Of a stretch of DNA of 64,000 nt, positions 35,991-43,995 are shown piece after piece. Source of the DNA: Thiohalospira sp051746205 (GTDB taxonomy: Bacteria > Pseudomonadota > Gammaproteobacteria > Thiohalospirales > Thiohalospiraceae); NCBI GenBank assembly GCA_051746205.1, contig JBNJEU010000002.1, forward strand, positions 19,177 to 83,176. Reading direction: 5' to 3'. Position 1 is the stretch's first letter. Each line of letters opens with the position of its first letter. A model generated the notes under the pieces. The model saw only the letters and a program-made list of their open reading frames with translations, had not been told where the DNA came from and did no database searches. The translations under genes and the position numbers were made by a program.

Positions 35991-37091
35991 ATGAGATTCG
36001 GGATCCAACGCGACGCACTGCTCAAACCTCTTCAACAGGTGAATGGTGTGGTCGAGCGCAAGCAGGCCATGCCCATTCTGTCCAATGTACTGCTCAACTG
36101 TTCACCGAACGGTCTGGAACTGATCGGCACGGATCTCGAACTCGAGATGATCGCCCATGTCCCCCTCGCGAATGCAGAACCGGGAAGCACTACGATCCCG
36201 GCGCGCAAACTTTCAGATATCGTCAAGGCGTTACCTGAAGGCTCCGATGTCGACATGGCGATGGATGGTGAGCGTTGCATCCTCCGCTCGGGCAAGAGCC
36301 GCTTTACCCTTTCAACGCTCCCGGCCACCGATTTTCCAGCGATGGAGGCGAGTGATCCCCTGTTCTCGCTCGATGTTCCCCAGCGTTATCTCAAAGGGCT
36401 CCTGGATCGAACCTCATTCGCTATGGCTCAACAGGATGTCCGTTATTACCTCAATGGGCTGCTGCTCGAGATTGAAGACAACACCCTGCGAACGGTTGCT
36501 ACCGATGGACATCGCTTGGCGCTCTGCGAGATGGGCACCGAGCACAATCCCCCCGAGGGGGTTCGGATCATCATACCGCGCAAGGGCGTCGGAGAGCTGG
36601 TACGCCAACTCGACGATGTGGATGACCTGGTTACCCTGGAAGTCGGCCGCAGCCATCTACGCATCCGAATGGAGGAGCTGACCTTCACGACCAAGCTCAT
36701 CGATGGCAAATTTCCTGACTACGAACGGGTGGTACCGATGGACAATCGCAACGTCGTCACGGCGGATCGCGGGGCCCTGCGCGAGATGGTCCGTCGTGCG
36801 TCGATTCTGTCCAACGAGAAGTATCGTGGCATCCGTCTGCAGATGCGACCGGGAGTGATCAATGCCCTGGCTCACAACCCGGAGCAGGAAGAGGCGGAAG
36901 AAGAACTGGAGGTTCAGTACAACGGCCCGGAACTGGAGATCGGATTCAATGCGAGTTACCTCCTTGACGCGCTGTCGGTCATCGATTCGGAAGTTGTCTA
37001 TCTGCGATTCGCCGATTCCAGCAGTAGTTGTCTCATCGATGGCGAAGGGGACATGACGAGTCGCTACGTGGTTATGCCCATGCGCCTTTAA
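35991..37091 (+). CDS. dnaN: DNA polymerase III beta sliding clamp
   Basis: A 366-residue clamp protein that tethers the replicative polymerase. The N-terminus MRFGIQRDALLKPLQQVNGV and the C-terminal end YVVMPMRL are conserved family segments; three repeated clamp domains fill the length. It follows the putative origin and precedes recF by 9 nt. The start is the ATG at 35991; a clear Shine-Dalgarno (GGGAG) lies 9 nt upstream. Confidence 0.97.
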   Translation: MRFGIQRDALLKPLQQVNGVVERKQAMPILSNVLLNCSPNGLELIGTDLELEMIAHVPLANAEPGSTTIPARKLSDIVKALPEGSDVDMAMDGERCILRSGKSRFTLSTLPATDFPAMEASDPLFSLDVPQRYLKGLLDRTSFAMAQQDVRYYLNGLLLEIEDNTLRTVATDGHRLALCEMGTEHNPPEGVRIIIPRKGVGELVRQLDDVDDLVTLEVGRSHLRIRMEELTFTTKLIDGKFPDYERVVPMDNRNVVTADRGALREMVRRASILSNEKYRGIRLQMRPGVINALAHNPEQEEAEEELEVQYNGPELEIGFNASYLLDALSVIDSEVVYLRFADSSSSCLIDGEGDMTSRYVVMPMRL

Positions 37092-37100
37092 GGGCGCGCA

Positions 37101-38237
37101 ATGCGTTTGCAGCGACTCACGATCCATCAACTACGCAACATCGAGGTGGCCTCGCTGTCACCTTCACCGCGTATCAACTGGATCATCGGCCCCAATGCCA
37201 GTGGCAAGACGACTCTGCTCGAGGGGATTCATCTCCTCGCCCTGGGTCGTTCGTTTCGCTCTCGTGCCGAGCAGCGTGTTCTTGTTCGTGATGGCAGCGA
37301 TGAACTGACGGTCTTTGCCGAACTAACCAGTTCCACGGGCATTCAGACCCGTATTGGTCTTGCGAAGTCCCGCGACTTCGGAAGTCGTCTTCGGATCAAT
37401 GGGGAAACGCAATCCACCCTGGGCCGTCTTGTCGAACTACTTCCGGTTCAGCTCATCGATCCCCATAGCCATTTACTGATTGCCGGACCCCCATCGGAGC
37501 GTCGAGCTTTCCTCGACTGGGGCGTGTTCCACGTGGAACCGGCGTTTCTGCATTACTGGCGTGACTACCGTCGAATTGTTCGTCAGCGCAATGCGCTTCT
37601 TCGTCGCGGTGCGGCGGAACGCGAAATCCGGGTGTGGGATCGGGATTTGGTGCTACTGGCCGAATGGCTGACCGAGGAACGCCGGTCGTATCTGGATACG
37701 TTTCAGCCGTTGTTTGCGCGGTATGCCCATGATCGTTTCGGATTGACCGGCATCGACCTTCGTCTTCGGAGCGGGTGGTCCCGAGATGTGAGTTTTGCCG
37801 ATGCCCTCGCTCGTTCCCTTGAGGGAGATTATGCCCAGGGTCATACGCGGGTTGGCCCGCATCGCGCCGACCTTTTGATTCGTTACCACGATCAGCCGGC
37901 ATCGGAGCGGACTTCACGGGGCCAGCAGAAACTCATTGCGGCTGCGTTGCGTCTGGCTCAGGTGGATTTTTACCGGCAGCTGCGGCATGAAGGGTGTGTA
38001 CTGCTTGTCGACGATCTGCCGTCCGAACTCGATACAGAGCATCGACGTGCGCTTCTACGGGCCATTGTGAACGTGGATGCTCAGGCGTTCATCACGGCAA
38101 CCGATTCTGACTGGGTACGGTACGAGATGAACCACATCGGGTTCGAGGAGGGGGTGGTCACGGGTGGTTCACAACTCGACGATTCCGTGTTTTTTTCCAT
38201 CATGGACGGGATCGTGAGGCGAGACACAATGGTATAA
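37101..38237 (+). CDS. recF: DNA replication and repair protein RecF
   Basis: A 378-residue SMC-like ATPase that acts at stalled forks with RecO/RecR. Walker A is GPNASGKTT near residue 30, the signature-type TSRGQQKL segment follows, and Walker B reads LLVDDLPSELD. It contains a perfect parS-type 16-mer at 37525-37540, which encodes part of the FHVEP segment. Codon use has more T-ending codons than the far GC-rich genes such as polA. Confidence 0.95.
   Translation: MRLQRLTIHQLRNIEVASLSPSPRINWIIGPNASGKTTLLEGIHLLALGRSFRSRAEQRVLVRDGSDELTVFAELTSSTGIQTRIGLAKSRDFGSRLRINGETQSTLGRLVELLPVQLIDPHSHLLIAGPPSERRAFLDWGVFHVEPAFLHYWRDYRRIVRQRNALLRRGAAEREIRVWDRDLVLLAEWLTEERRSYLDTFQPLFARYAHDRFGLTGIDLRLRSGWSRDVSFADALARSLEGDYAQGHTRVGPHRADLLIRYHDQPASERTSRGQQKLIAAALRLAQVDFYRQLRHEGCVLLVDDLPSELDTEHRRALLRAIVNVDAQAFITATDSDWVRYEMNHIGFEEGVVTGGSQLDDSVFFSIMDGIVRRDTMV
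37525..37540. promoter_or_regulatory. parS site 1 (inside recF)
   Basis: TGTTCCACGTGGAACC, a near-perfect palindrome that matches the TGTTCCACGTGGAAC(C/A) parS sequence used in pseudomonads and related bacteria. It lies in the recF coding sequence, in the codons for VFHVEP. ParB from the parAB operon about 10 kb away is the likely ligand. Confidence 0.85.
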
Positions 38238-38238
38238 T
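38233..38238 (+). promoter_or_regulatory. Possible -10 element before gyrB
   Basis: A perfect TATAAT lies at the recF stop, 26 nt before the gyrB start. No good -35 is visible 16-18 bp upstream, so this is a weak call and gyrB may also be read from the dnaA operon. Confidence 0.3.
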
Positions 38239-38264
38239 GAAGGAAGTTCGTCAGGGGGCTACAC

Positions 38265-40673
38265 ATGAGTGATTACGATTCTTCAAGCATCCAGGTCCTT
38301 AAGGGCCTGGATGCCGTGCGCAAGCGTCCCGGTATGTACATCGGAGATACCGACGATGGCACGGGCCTGCACCACATGGTGTTCGAAGTGGTCGATAACG
38401 CCATCGACGAAGCGCTTGCTGGCCATTGTTCCGCCATTCAGGTCACGATCCATGGCGACGGTGCGATCAGTGTGCGGGATGATGGCCGCGGCATTCCTGT
38501 CGACGCCCATGAGGAAGGCCAATCGGCGGCCGAGGTTATCATGACGGTTCTGCACGCCGGCGGGAAGTTCGATAACAATTCCTACAAGGTTTCCGGCGGA
38601 CTTCACGGTGTCGGTGTGTCGGTCGTCAACGCGCTGTCCGAATCCCTGCGCCTGACGATTCGCCGTGATGGGCATGTCTACCAGCAGGACTACAGCATGG
38701 GGGAACCGTTGACGGCGCTCGAGAATCTCGGCACGGCCACCGGAAGCGGCACCGAGATTCGCTTCCTGCCGAGTCGATCGATCTTTACCGATGTGGAGTT
38801 TCATTACGATATTCTGTCGCGACGCCTGCGCGAACTCTCGTTCCTTAACTCGGGTGTTCGCATTGAACTGCGCGATGAGCGGGGTGAGCCGAAATCCGAT
38901 ACGTTCGAGTACCATGGTGGTATTCGCGCTTTCGTCGAGCACCTCAACCGAAACAAGACGCCTCTGCATGATCAGGTCTTCCACTTCACCGCTGAACGCG
39001 AAGGAATGGTGGTCGAGATTGCGATGCAGTGGAATGACTCCTATCAGGAAAACATCTTCTGTTTCACCAACAACATCCCCCAGCGGGATGGCGGTACCCA
39101 TCTGGCGGGTTTTCGTGGGGCATTGACTCGGACCATCAATCAGTACCTCGAGGCCGAGGGCTATACCGGAAAGGCCAAGGTCAATCCCTCCGGTGATGAT
39201 GCCCGCGAGGGGCTGACTTCCGTGCTGTCGGTGAAAATCCCGGATCCGAAGTTTTCATCCCAGACCAAGGAAAAACTGGTTTCGTCCGAGGTCAAGGGGT
39301 TGGTGGAATCCTGTCTAAGTGAACACTTGAATGACTTCCTTCAGGAGCACCCGAACGAGGCGAAGGTCATTGCCAACAAGGTTGTCGATGCGGCCCGGGC
39401 ACGCGAGGCAGCCCGTAAGGCCCGAGACATGACGCGGCGCAAGGGTGCTTTGGATGTGGCCGGTCTGCCAGGCAAACTTGCCGACTGTCAGGAAAAGGAT
39501 CCCGCGCTCTCCGAACTCTTCCTTGTGGAGGGTGATTCGGCTGGCGGATCGGCGAAGCAGGGTCGGGATCGTCGTAATCAGGCCATTCTTCCCCTCAAGG
39601 GCAAGATCCTGAATGTCGAAAAGGCGCGTTTTGACAAGATGCTTTCCTCGGCCGAGGTCGGAACCCTCATTACCGCCCTGGGTACCGGAATCGGTCGCGA
39701 GGAGTTCAACGCGGATGCCTTGCGTTATCACTCCATCATCATCATGACCGATGCGGATGTGGACGGTTCCCACATTCGCACGCTTCTCCTCACCTTCTTC
39801 TATCGACAGATGCCCGAGCTGGTCGAGCGAGGTCATGTATTCATCGCCCAGCCCCCCCTGTACAAGTTGAAGAAGGGCAAGCAGGAGCAGTACGTCAAGG
39901 ACGATCGCGAACTCACTGAATACCTTCTCAGCGTTGCCCTGGATGGGGCTGCTCTCCATGTATCCGAGTCTGCCCCCCCCCTGTCGGGTCCCGGTCTCCA
40001 GGAGCTGGTATCCGAATACTTGGCCGTGATCGCCTCCATTGAGCGCATGGCGCACCGTTACAATGGCGCCGTTCTGGAACAGATGCTGTATATGCCGAGT
40101 TTTACCGAAGACCATCGTCGTGATGAGCGTGCGACCCGGGATTGGTTCAATCAGCTCCGTGAACGGCTCCGCGAACTGGGTGATGAGGGCATCGATTATG
40201 ATTTCGAGGTGGCCCCGGATCACCAGCATGGGGGCTATCTGGGCGAACTCGTTCTGACTCGTCACAGCAACGAAACCCGCCAGAGTTTTGATGCCGACTT
40301 TTTCGCCTCCGGTGAATATCAGTCCATGCGTCAATTAAGGGAACGTCTCGACGACCTCATCAGTGAGGGAGCTTACGTACGTCGAGGTGAGCGCGTTCAG
40401 GCCATTTCGGCCTTTCGGGATGCCGTGAACTGGCTTCTGGATGAAGCGAAGCGAGGTCAGAACATCCAGCGCTACAAGGGGCTGGGCGAGATGAATCCCG
40501 AGCAGCTCTGGGCAACGACCATGGATCCCCATGGGCGCCGCCTCCTGCGGGTCGGAATCGAAGATGCCGTAGCGGCTGACGAGATATTCACGACGCTGAT
40601 GGGCGATCAGGTTGAACCTCGCCGCGACTTCATTGCGGCGAATGCCTTGACGGTGACGAACATCGACGCCTGA
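38265..40673 (+). CDS. gyrB: DNA gyrase subunit B
   Basis: An 802-residue type IIA topoisomerase subunit. The ATPase domain has RKRPGMYIGDTDDGTGLHHM and DNAIDEALAGH in the N-terminal 55 residues; the QTKEKLVSSEVK segment follows, then the Toprim domain with EGDSAGGSAKQGRDR and DADVDGSHIRTLLL. Length agrees with gammaproteobacterial GyrB. A GGGGG ribosome-binding site precedes the ATG at 38265. A terminator follows. Confidence 0.97.
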   Translation: MSDYDSSSIQVLKGLDAVRKRPGMYIGDTDDGTGLHHMVFEVVDNAIDEALAGHCSAIQVTIHGDGAISVRDDGRGIPVDAHEEGQSAAEVIMTVLHAGGKFDNNSYKVSGGLHGVGVSVVNALSESLRLTIRRDGHVYQQDYSMGEPLTALENLGTATGSGTEIRFLPSRSIFTDVEFHYDILSRRLRELSFLNSGVRIELRDERGEPKSDTFEYHGGIRAFVEHLNRNKTPLHDQVFHFTAEREGMVVEIAMQWNDSYQENIFCFTNNIPQRDGGTHLAGFRGALTRTINQYLEAEGYTGKAKVNPSGDDAREGLTSVLSVKIPDPKFSSQTKEKLVSSEVKGLVESCLSEHLNDFLQEHPNEAKVIANKVVDAARAREAARKARDMTRRKGALDVAGLPGKLADCQEKDPALSELFLVEGDSAGGSAKQGRDRRNQAILPLKGKILNVEKARFDKMLSSAEVGTLITALGTGIGREEFNADALRYHSIIIMTDADVDGSHIRTLLLTFFYRQMPELVERGHVFIAQPPLYKLKKGKQEQYVKDDRELTEYLLSVALDGAALHVSESAPPLSGPGLQELVSEYLAVIASIERMAHRYNGAVLEQMLYMPSFTEDHRRDERATRDWFNQLRERLRELGDEGIDYDFEVAPDHQHGGYLGELVLTRHSNETRQSFDADFFASGEYQSMRQLRERLDDLISEGAYVRRGERVQAISAFRDAVNWLLDEAKRGQNIQRYKGLGEMNPEQLWATTMDPHGRRLLRVGIEDAVAADEIFTTLMGDQVEPRRDFIAANALTVTNIDA

Positions 40674-40681
40674 TCCCTCAC

Positions 40682-40697
40682 GGTTCCACGTGGAACC
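40682..40697. promoter_or_regulatory. parS site 2 (gyrB-fbp intergenic)
   Basis: GGTTCCACGTGGAACC, a perfect palindrome with the parS core GTTCCACGTGGAAC, 8 nt after the gyrB stop. It is the only intergenic member of the cluster. Confidence 0.8.
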
Positions 40698-40781
40698 CTA
40701 CGGGACGGTTTCGAGGGAGGGGGTCGGCAGGGGTATTTTACGTTTCCTTTGGTGACGTGCCGAAACAGAAATGGGAACCAC

Positions 40782-40818
40782 AAAAAGGCCCGCGTGTCGG
40801 ACGACAGCGGGCCTTTTT
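40782..40818. terminator. Bidirectional terminator between gyrB and fbp
   Basis: A 12-bp stem (AAAAAGGCCCGC / GCGGGCCTTTTT) with a 13-nt loop ends in five T residues on both strands. It separates convergent gyrB (plus) and fbp (minus). Confidence 0.9.
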
Positions 40819-40860
40819 CGTGGAGGTGAACCGTGCGGATCCGTCCCCGTATGGCTCGTT

Positions 40861-41874
40861 TCAGCCTTCGTTGTGGTACTTCGTGACGCGCTCGACCTCC
40901 GTCTTCGAGCCAAGCACGACAGGCACTCGCTGGTGGATGTGTTTCGGCTGAATGGCCATGATGCGCTCGCGACCGGTGGTGGACAGGCCGCCCGCCTGTT
41001 CCACCAGGAAGCTCATGGGATTGGCTTCATACATCAGGCGCAGTTTTCCTTCCTCGCCCTTGGCCTTGGTTTTGGAGTCGATCGGATACATGAAGATCCC
41101 GCCACGATTAAGGATCCGGTGAACCTCGGCGACCATCGAGGCCACCCAGCGCATGTTGAAGTCCTTGCCCAAGGGGCCTTCCTTGCCTTTCTGACACTCA
41201 TCGATGTAACGCTGGACGGGTTCCTCCCAGAAACGCTGATTGGACATGTTGATGGCATATTCCTGGGTCTCCTCCGGAATCCGGATATCCTGTTCCGTGA
41301 GGATGAATTCACCAACGTTGGGGTCGAGGGTGAATGCGTTTACTCCGTTTCCGGTCGTAAGGACCATCTGGCTGGATGGGCCATACAGAGCATATCCGGC
41401 GGCAACCTGTTCGGTACCGGGCTGAAGAAAATCGTCTGCTGTGGGATTCTCCACACCAGCGGGGCAACGGAGGATGGAGAAGATCGTACCGACGGAGATG
41501 TTGACATCGATGTTCGATGAGCCATCAAGCGGATCGAACAGAAGGAGGTATTTGCCGCGCGGATAGGGGTTCGGGATGGGATAGATATCGTCCATCTCTT
41601 CCGAGGCCATTGCCGCGACATGTCCGCTCCACTGATTCCGGTAGAGCATGACCTCGTTCGAGAGCACATCCAGTTTTTTCTGATCCTCTCCCTGAACATT
41701 TTCGGTGCCCGCACCACCGAGGACACCGGCCAGCCCTCCGTGGTTGACGCCGTTCGAGATGATCTTGCAGGAAGTGACCAGGTCATTCAGAAGACCCGTG
41801 AATTCGCCGGTCGCTTCGACATGTTGGTGCTCGTTTTCAATGATGAACTGCGTTACTGTCGTCCCGATATGCAT
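40861..41874 (-). CDS. fbp: Class I fructose-1,6-bisphosphatase
   Basis: A 337-residue Mg-dependent phosphatase of gluconeogenesis and the Calvin cycle. The metal/substrate loop FDPLDGSSNID is at 113-123, and GGIFMYPID in the C-terminal half is the family segment. It is divergent from the phosphofructokinase gene, which catalyses the opposing step, with a 122-bp shared upstream region. Confidence 0.96.
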   Translation of the reverse strand: MHIGTTVTQFIIENEHQHVEATGEFTGLLNDLVTSCKIISNGVNHGGLAGVLGGAGTENVQGEDQKKLDVLSNEVMLYRNQWSGHVAAMASEEMDDIYPIPNPYPRGKYLLLFDPLDGSSNIDVNISVGTIFSILRCPAGVENPTADDFLQPGTEQVAAGYALYGPSSQMVLTTGNGVNAFTLDPNVGEFILTEQDIRIPEETQEYAINMSNQRFWEEPVQRYIDECQKGKEGPLGKDFNMRWVASMVAEVHRILNRGGIFMYPIDSKTKAKGEEGKLRLMYEANPMSFLVEQAGGLSTTGRERIMAIQPKHIHQRVPVVLGSKTEVERVTKYHNEG

Positions 41875-41996
41875 GTGACTATCCTGTTGTTGGTTGGCCT
41901 TGGCCCGTCGACACGGAGTCGCACAGGGTCGAAAATATTTTTCGGTCCCCGATTATAGCAAATCTACCCTTTAGATACTGATAACAGGAGCAGTCC

Positions 41997-43277
41997 ATGG
42001 CATCGAATGTCCTCTATGGCCAGGCAGGCGGGGTTACCCCGGTAATCAATGCATCGGCGTGTGGGGTTATCGAAACCGCACGCAAACAGTCTGATGTTTT
42101 CGGCCACATCTATGCAGCACGCGACGGGATCATTGGTGCGTTGTGCGAGGATATGTTTGATCTGGATCGGGAAAGCGCGTCGGCCATCAAGTCGCTCTAC
42201 TATTCACCTGCGGGAGCGTTTGGCGCCTGCCGCTATGATCTGGGCAGCTTCAAGTCATACCGCCATCAGTACGAGCGCCTGATGGACGTTTTCAGTGCCC
42301 ATGACATCGGGTACTTCTTTTACAACGGCGGTGGCGGGTCCATGGTGACCGCCCACAAGATCCGCATGGCCGCAGAGGCTCTCGGTTATCCCTTGACCGT
42401 AATGGGGATCCCCAAAACCATTGATAATGACCTGGCCGGGACGGATTGTTCACCCGGATTTGGTACCACGGCCAAGTATGTTGCCACGGCGACGCTCGAA
42501 GCGACCATGGATGTTCGTTCCATGGCGTCGACCTCGACTCGAGTCTTCATTTTGGAAGTCATGGGGCGAAATGCCGGATGGCTCGCTGCTGCCAGCGCCC
42601 TTGCGGGTACGGACAGTGATGATGCTCCGCATCTGATCCTGTTTGCTGAGCGACCGTTCGACCAGCGTGACTTCCTGAAGCGGGTACGTGAGACCGTCGA
42701 TCGCGTCGGATATTGCGTTGTGGTCACCTGCGAGGGGATCCGTGATGCCCAGGGTGAACCCATCACCGTTGCCCATAAAAGCGAGGTCAAAGCGTGGGTA
42801 CAGCTCGGTGGTGTTGCCGCCATGCTGGCGAATACGGTGCGGCAGGAGCTCGGTTACAAGGTCCACTGGGGGCTCCCGGATTATCTCCAGCGTGCGGCCC
42901 GACATGTCGCGTCGAAAACCGATGTGGAACAGGCCTATGCGATGGGGGAGGCGGCGGTGCATCTCGCGGCGTCGGGAGAAAACGGTCGCATGCCCGTGAT
43001 TGAAAGGGTCCGTACCAATCCGTACGAGTGGGAGGTTTCTTCAACTGACCTGGGCAATGTGGCGGACATCGAGTCCAAGGTTCCTGATCACTACATCACA
43101 CCGGATGGTTACGGCATCACCGCAGAGGCACGGGAATATCTGGCCCCCCTGATCGAGGGCGAAATCCATCCGCCCTATACCAATGGTCTCCCGGATTATT
43201 CCGGTCTGGAGTTGTTCCACGTGGAACCGAAACTGCCCTCCTACCAACTGGATGAACAGCCTCACCCCGATGATTGA
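41997..43277 (+). CDS. 6-phosphofructokinase, PPi-type family with unusual donor motif
   Basis: A 426-residue group-III-like phosphofructokinase. PKTIDND (139-145) has the Lys typical of PPi-dependent enzymes, followed by SPGFGTTAKY. The upstream phosphoryl-donor loop reads NGGGGSMVT (110-118), lacking the second Asp (GGDD) usual in PPi enzymes and also the Asp of GGDGS in ATP enzymes. MGRNAGWLA carries the substrate-binding residues. AGGAG precedes the ATG at 41997. Phosphoryl donor (ATP or PPi) and substrate (Fru-6-P or sedoheptulose-7-P) are open. Convergent end overlaps plsC by 16 nt and contains a parS site. Confidence 0.88.
   Translation: MASNVLYGQAGGVTPVINASACGVIETARKQSDVFGHIYAARDGIIGALCEDMFDLDRESASAIKSLYYSPAGAFGACRYDLGSFKSYRHQYERLMDVFSAHDIGYFFYNGGGGSMVTAHKIRMAAEALGYPLTVMGIPKTIDNDLAGTDCSPGFGTTAKYVATATLEATMDVRSMASTSTRVFILEVMGRNAGWLAAASALAGTDSDDAPHLILFAERPFDQRDFLKRVRETVDRVGYCVVVTCEGIRDAQGEPITVAHKSEVKAWVQLGGVAAMLANTVRQELGYKVHWGLPDYLQRAARHVASKTDVEQAYAMGEAAVHLAASGENGRMPVIERVRTNPYEWEVSSTDLGNVADIESKVPDHYITPDGYGITAEAREYLAPLIEGEIHPPYTNGLPDYSGLELFHVEPKLPSYQLDEQPHPDD
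43213..43228. promoter_or_regulatory. parS site 3 (inside phosphofructokinase gene)
   Basis: TGTTCCACGTGGAACC, identical to site 1, lies within the codons for LFHVEPK near the phosphofructokinase C-terminus. Same reading register as in recF. Confidence 0.85.
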
Positions 43278-43993
43278 GAGCTCGGGAGGTCAGGGCGATG
43301 GTTTTCAACCCAGGCGCGTACGACCTCGGTCAACTGATCGGCCGTGCGGCCACCGATCGCGATCGGCGGACCGATTCGAACGGTAATGGTACCAGGCTGA
43401 AAGACGAGACTCCCCCTCGGCCAGCACCGCCCACTGTCGTGGGCGAGCGGAACGATGGGGTAGCCACTGTGGGTGGCCAGCATGGATGCACCACTTCCCC
43501 ATCGCCGAGTCTGCCCCGTGGCCAGCCGGGTCCCTTCGGGGAAGATGACGATCCAGCGATGATGTTCAAGGAGGGGCGTGCCCTGGTCAATGATCTGTCG
43601 CAGGGCTGCCCGGCCTCGGGAACGGTCGATGGCGACCGGCTCGAGTGAGCGCAGACCCCAGCCGAAGAAGGGGATCCAGAACAAGCTGCGCTTGAGTACC
43701 CAGGATTGCGGCCGGAACAGCTGCTGAAGAAAGAGTGTCTCCCAGGTCGATTGATGGTTTGCCGCAATGATGCAGGGCTGAGACGGGATGTTTTCGGCCC
43801 CTTCAACGCGCCACTTCACGCCGCAAGTGAGGCGCAGCCAGTGGACACCCAGGCCGGCCCACAGGCTGACGATCCGAAAGCGCAGGGAGAAGGGCAACCT
43901 GCCAATCCACATGGCAATGGCCAGGATGCCGAAGGGAACCGCGGCCACGGCAAATACGAGCCAGAAGGCCGCCGAACGGATTAATCTGACCAT
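43262..43993 (-). CDS. plsC: 1-acyl-sn-glycerol-3-phosphate acyltransferase (PlsC-like)
   Basis: A 243-residue membrane acyltransferase making phosphatidic acid. N-terminal hydrophobic segment (about 8-28). The first acyltransferase motif reads NHQSTWE with His80 and Glu85 in place of the usual Asp; block III FPEGTR is at 151-156. PIVPLAHDSG is the fourth block. The HX4E variant is seen in some proteobacterial homologues. It overlaps the phosphofructokinase gene (convergent) by 16 nt and lies 2 nt after the glyS stop. Confidence 0.92.
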   Translation of the reverse strand: MVRLIRSAAFWLVFAVAAVPFGILAIAMWIGRLPFSLRFRIVSLWAGLGVHWLRLTCGVKWRVEGAENIPSQPCIIAANHQSTWETLFLQQLFRPQSWVLKRSLFWIPFFGWGLRSLEPVAIDRSRGRAALRQIIDQGTPLLEHHRWIVIFPEGTRLATGQTRRWGSGASMLATHSGYPIVPLAHDSGRCWPRGSLVFQPGTITVRIGPPIAIGGRTADQLTEVVRAWVENHRPDLPSSQSSG

Positions 43994-43995
43994 GG

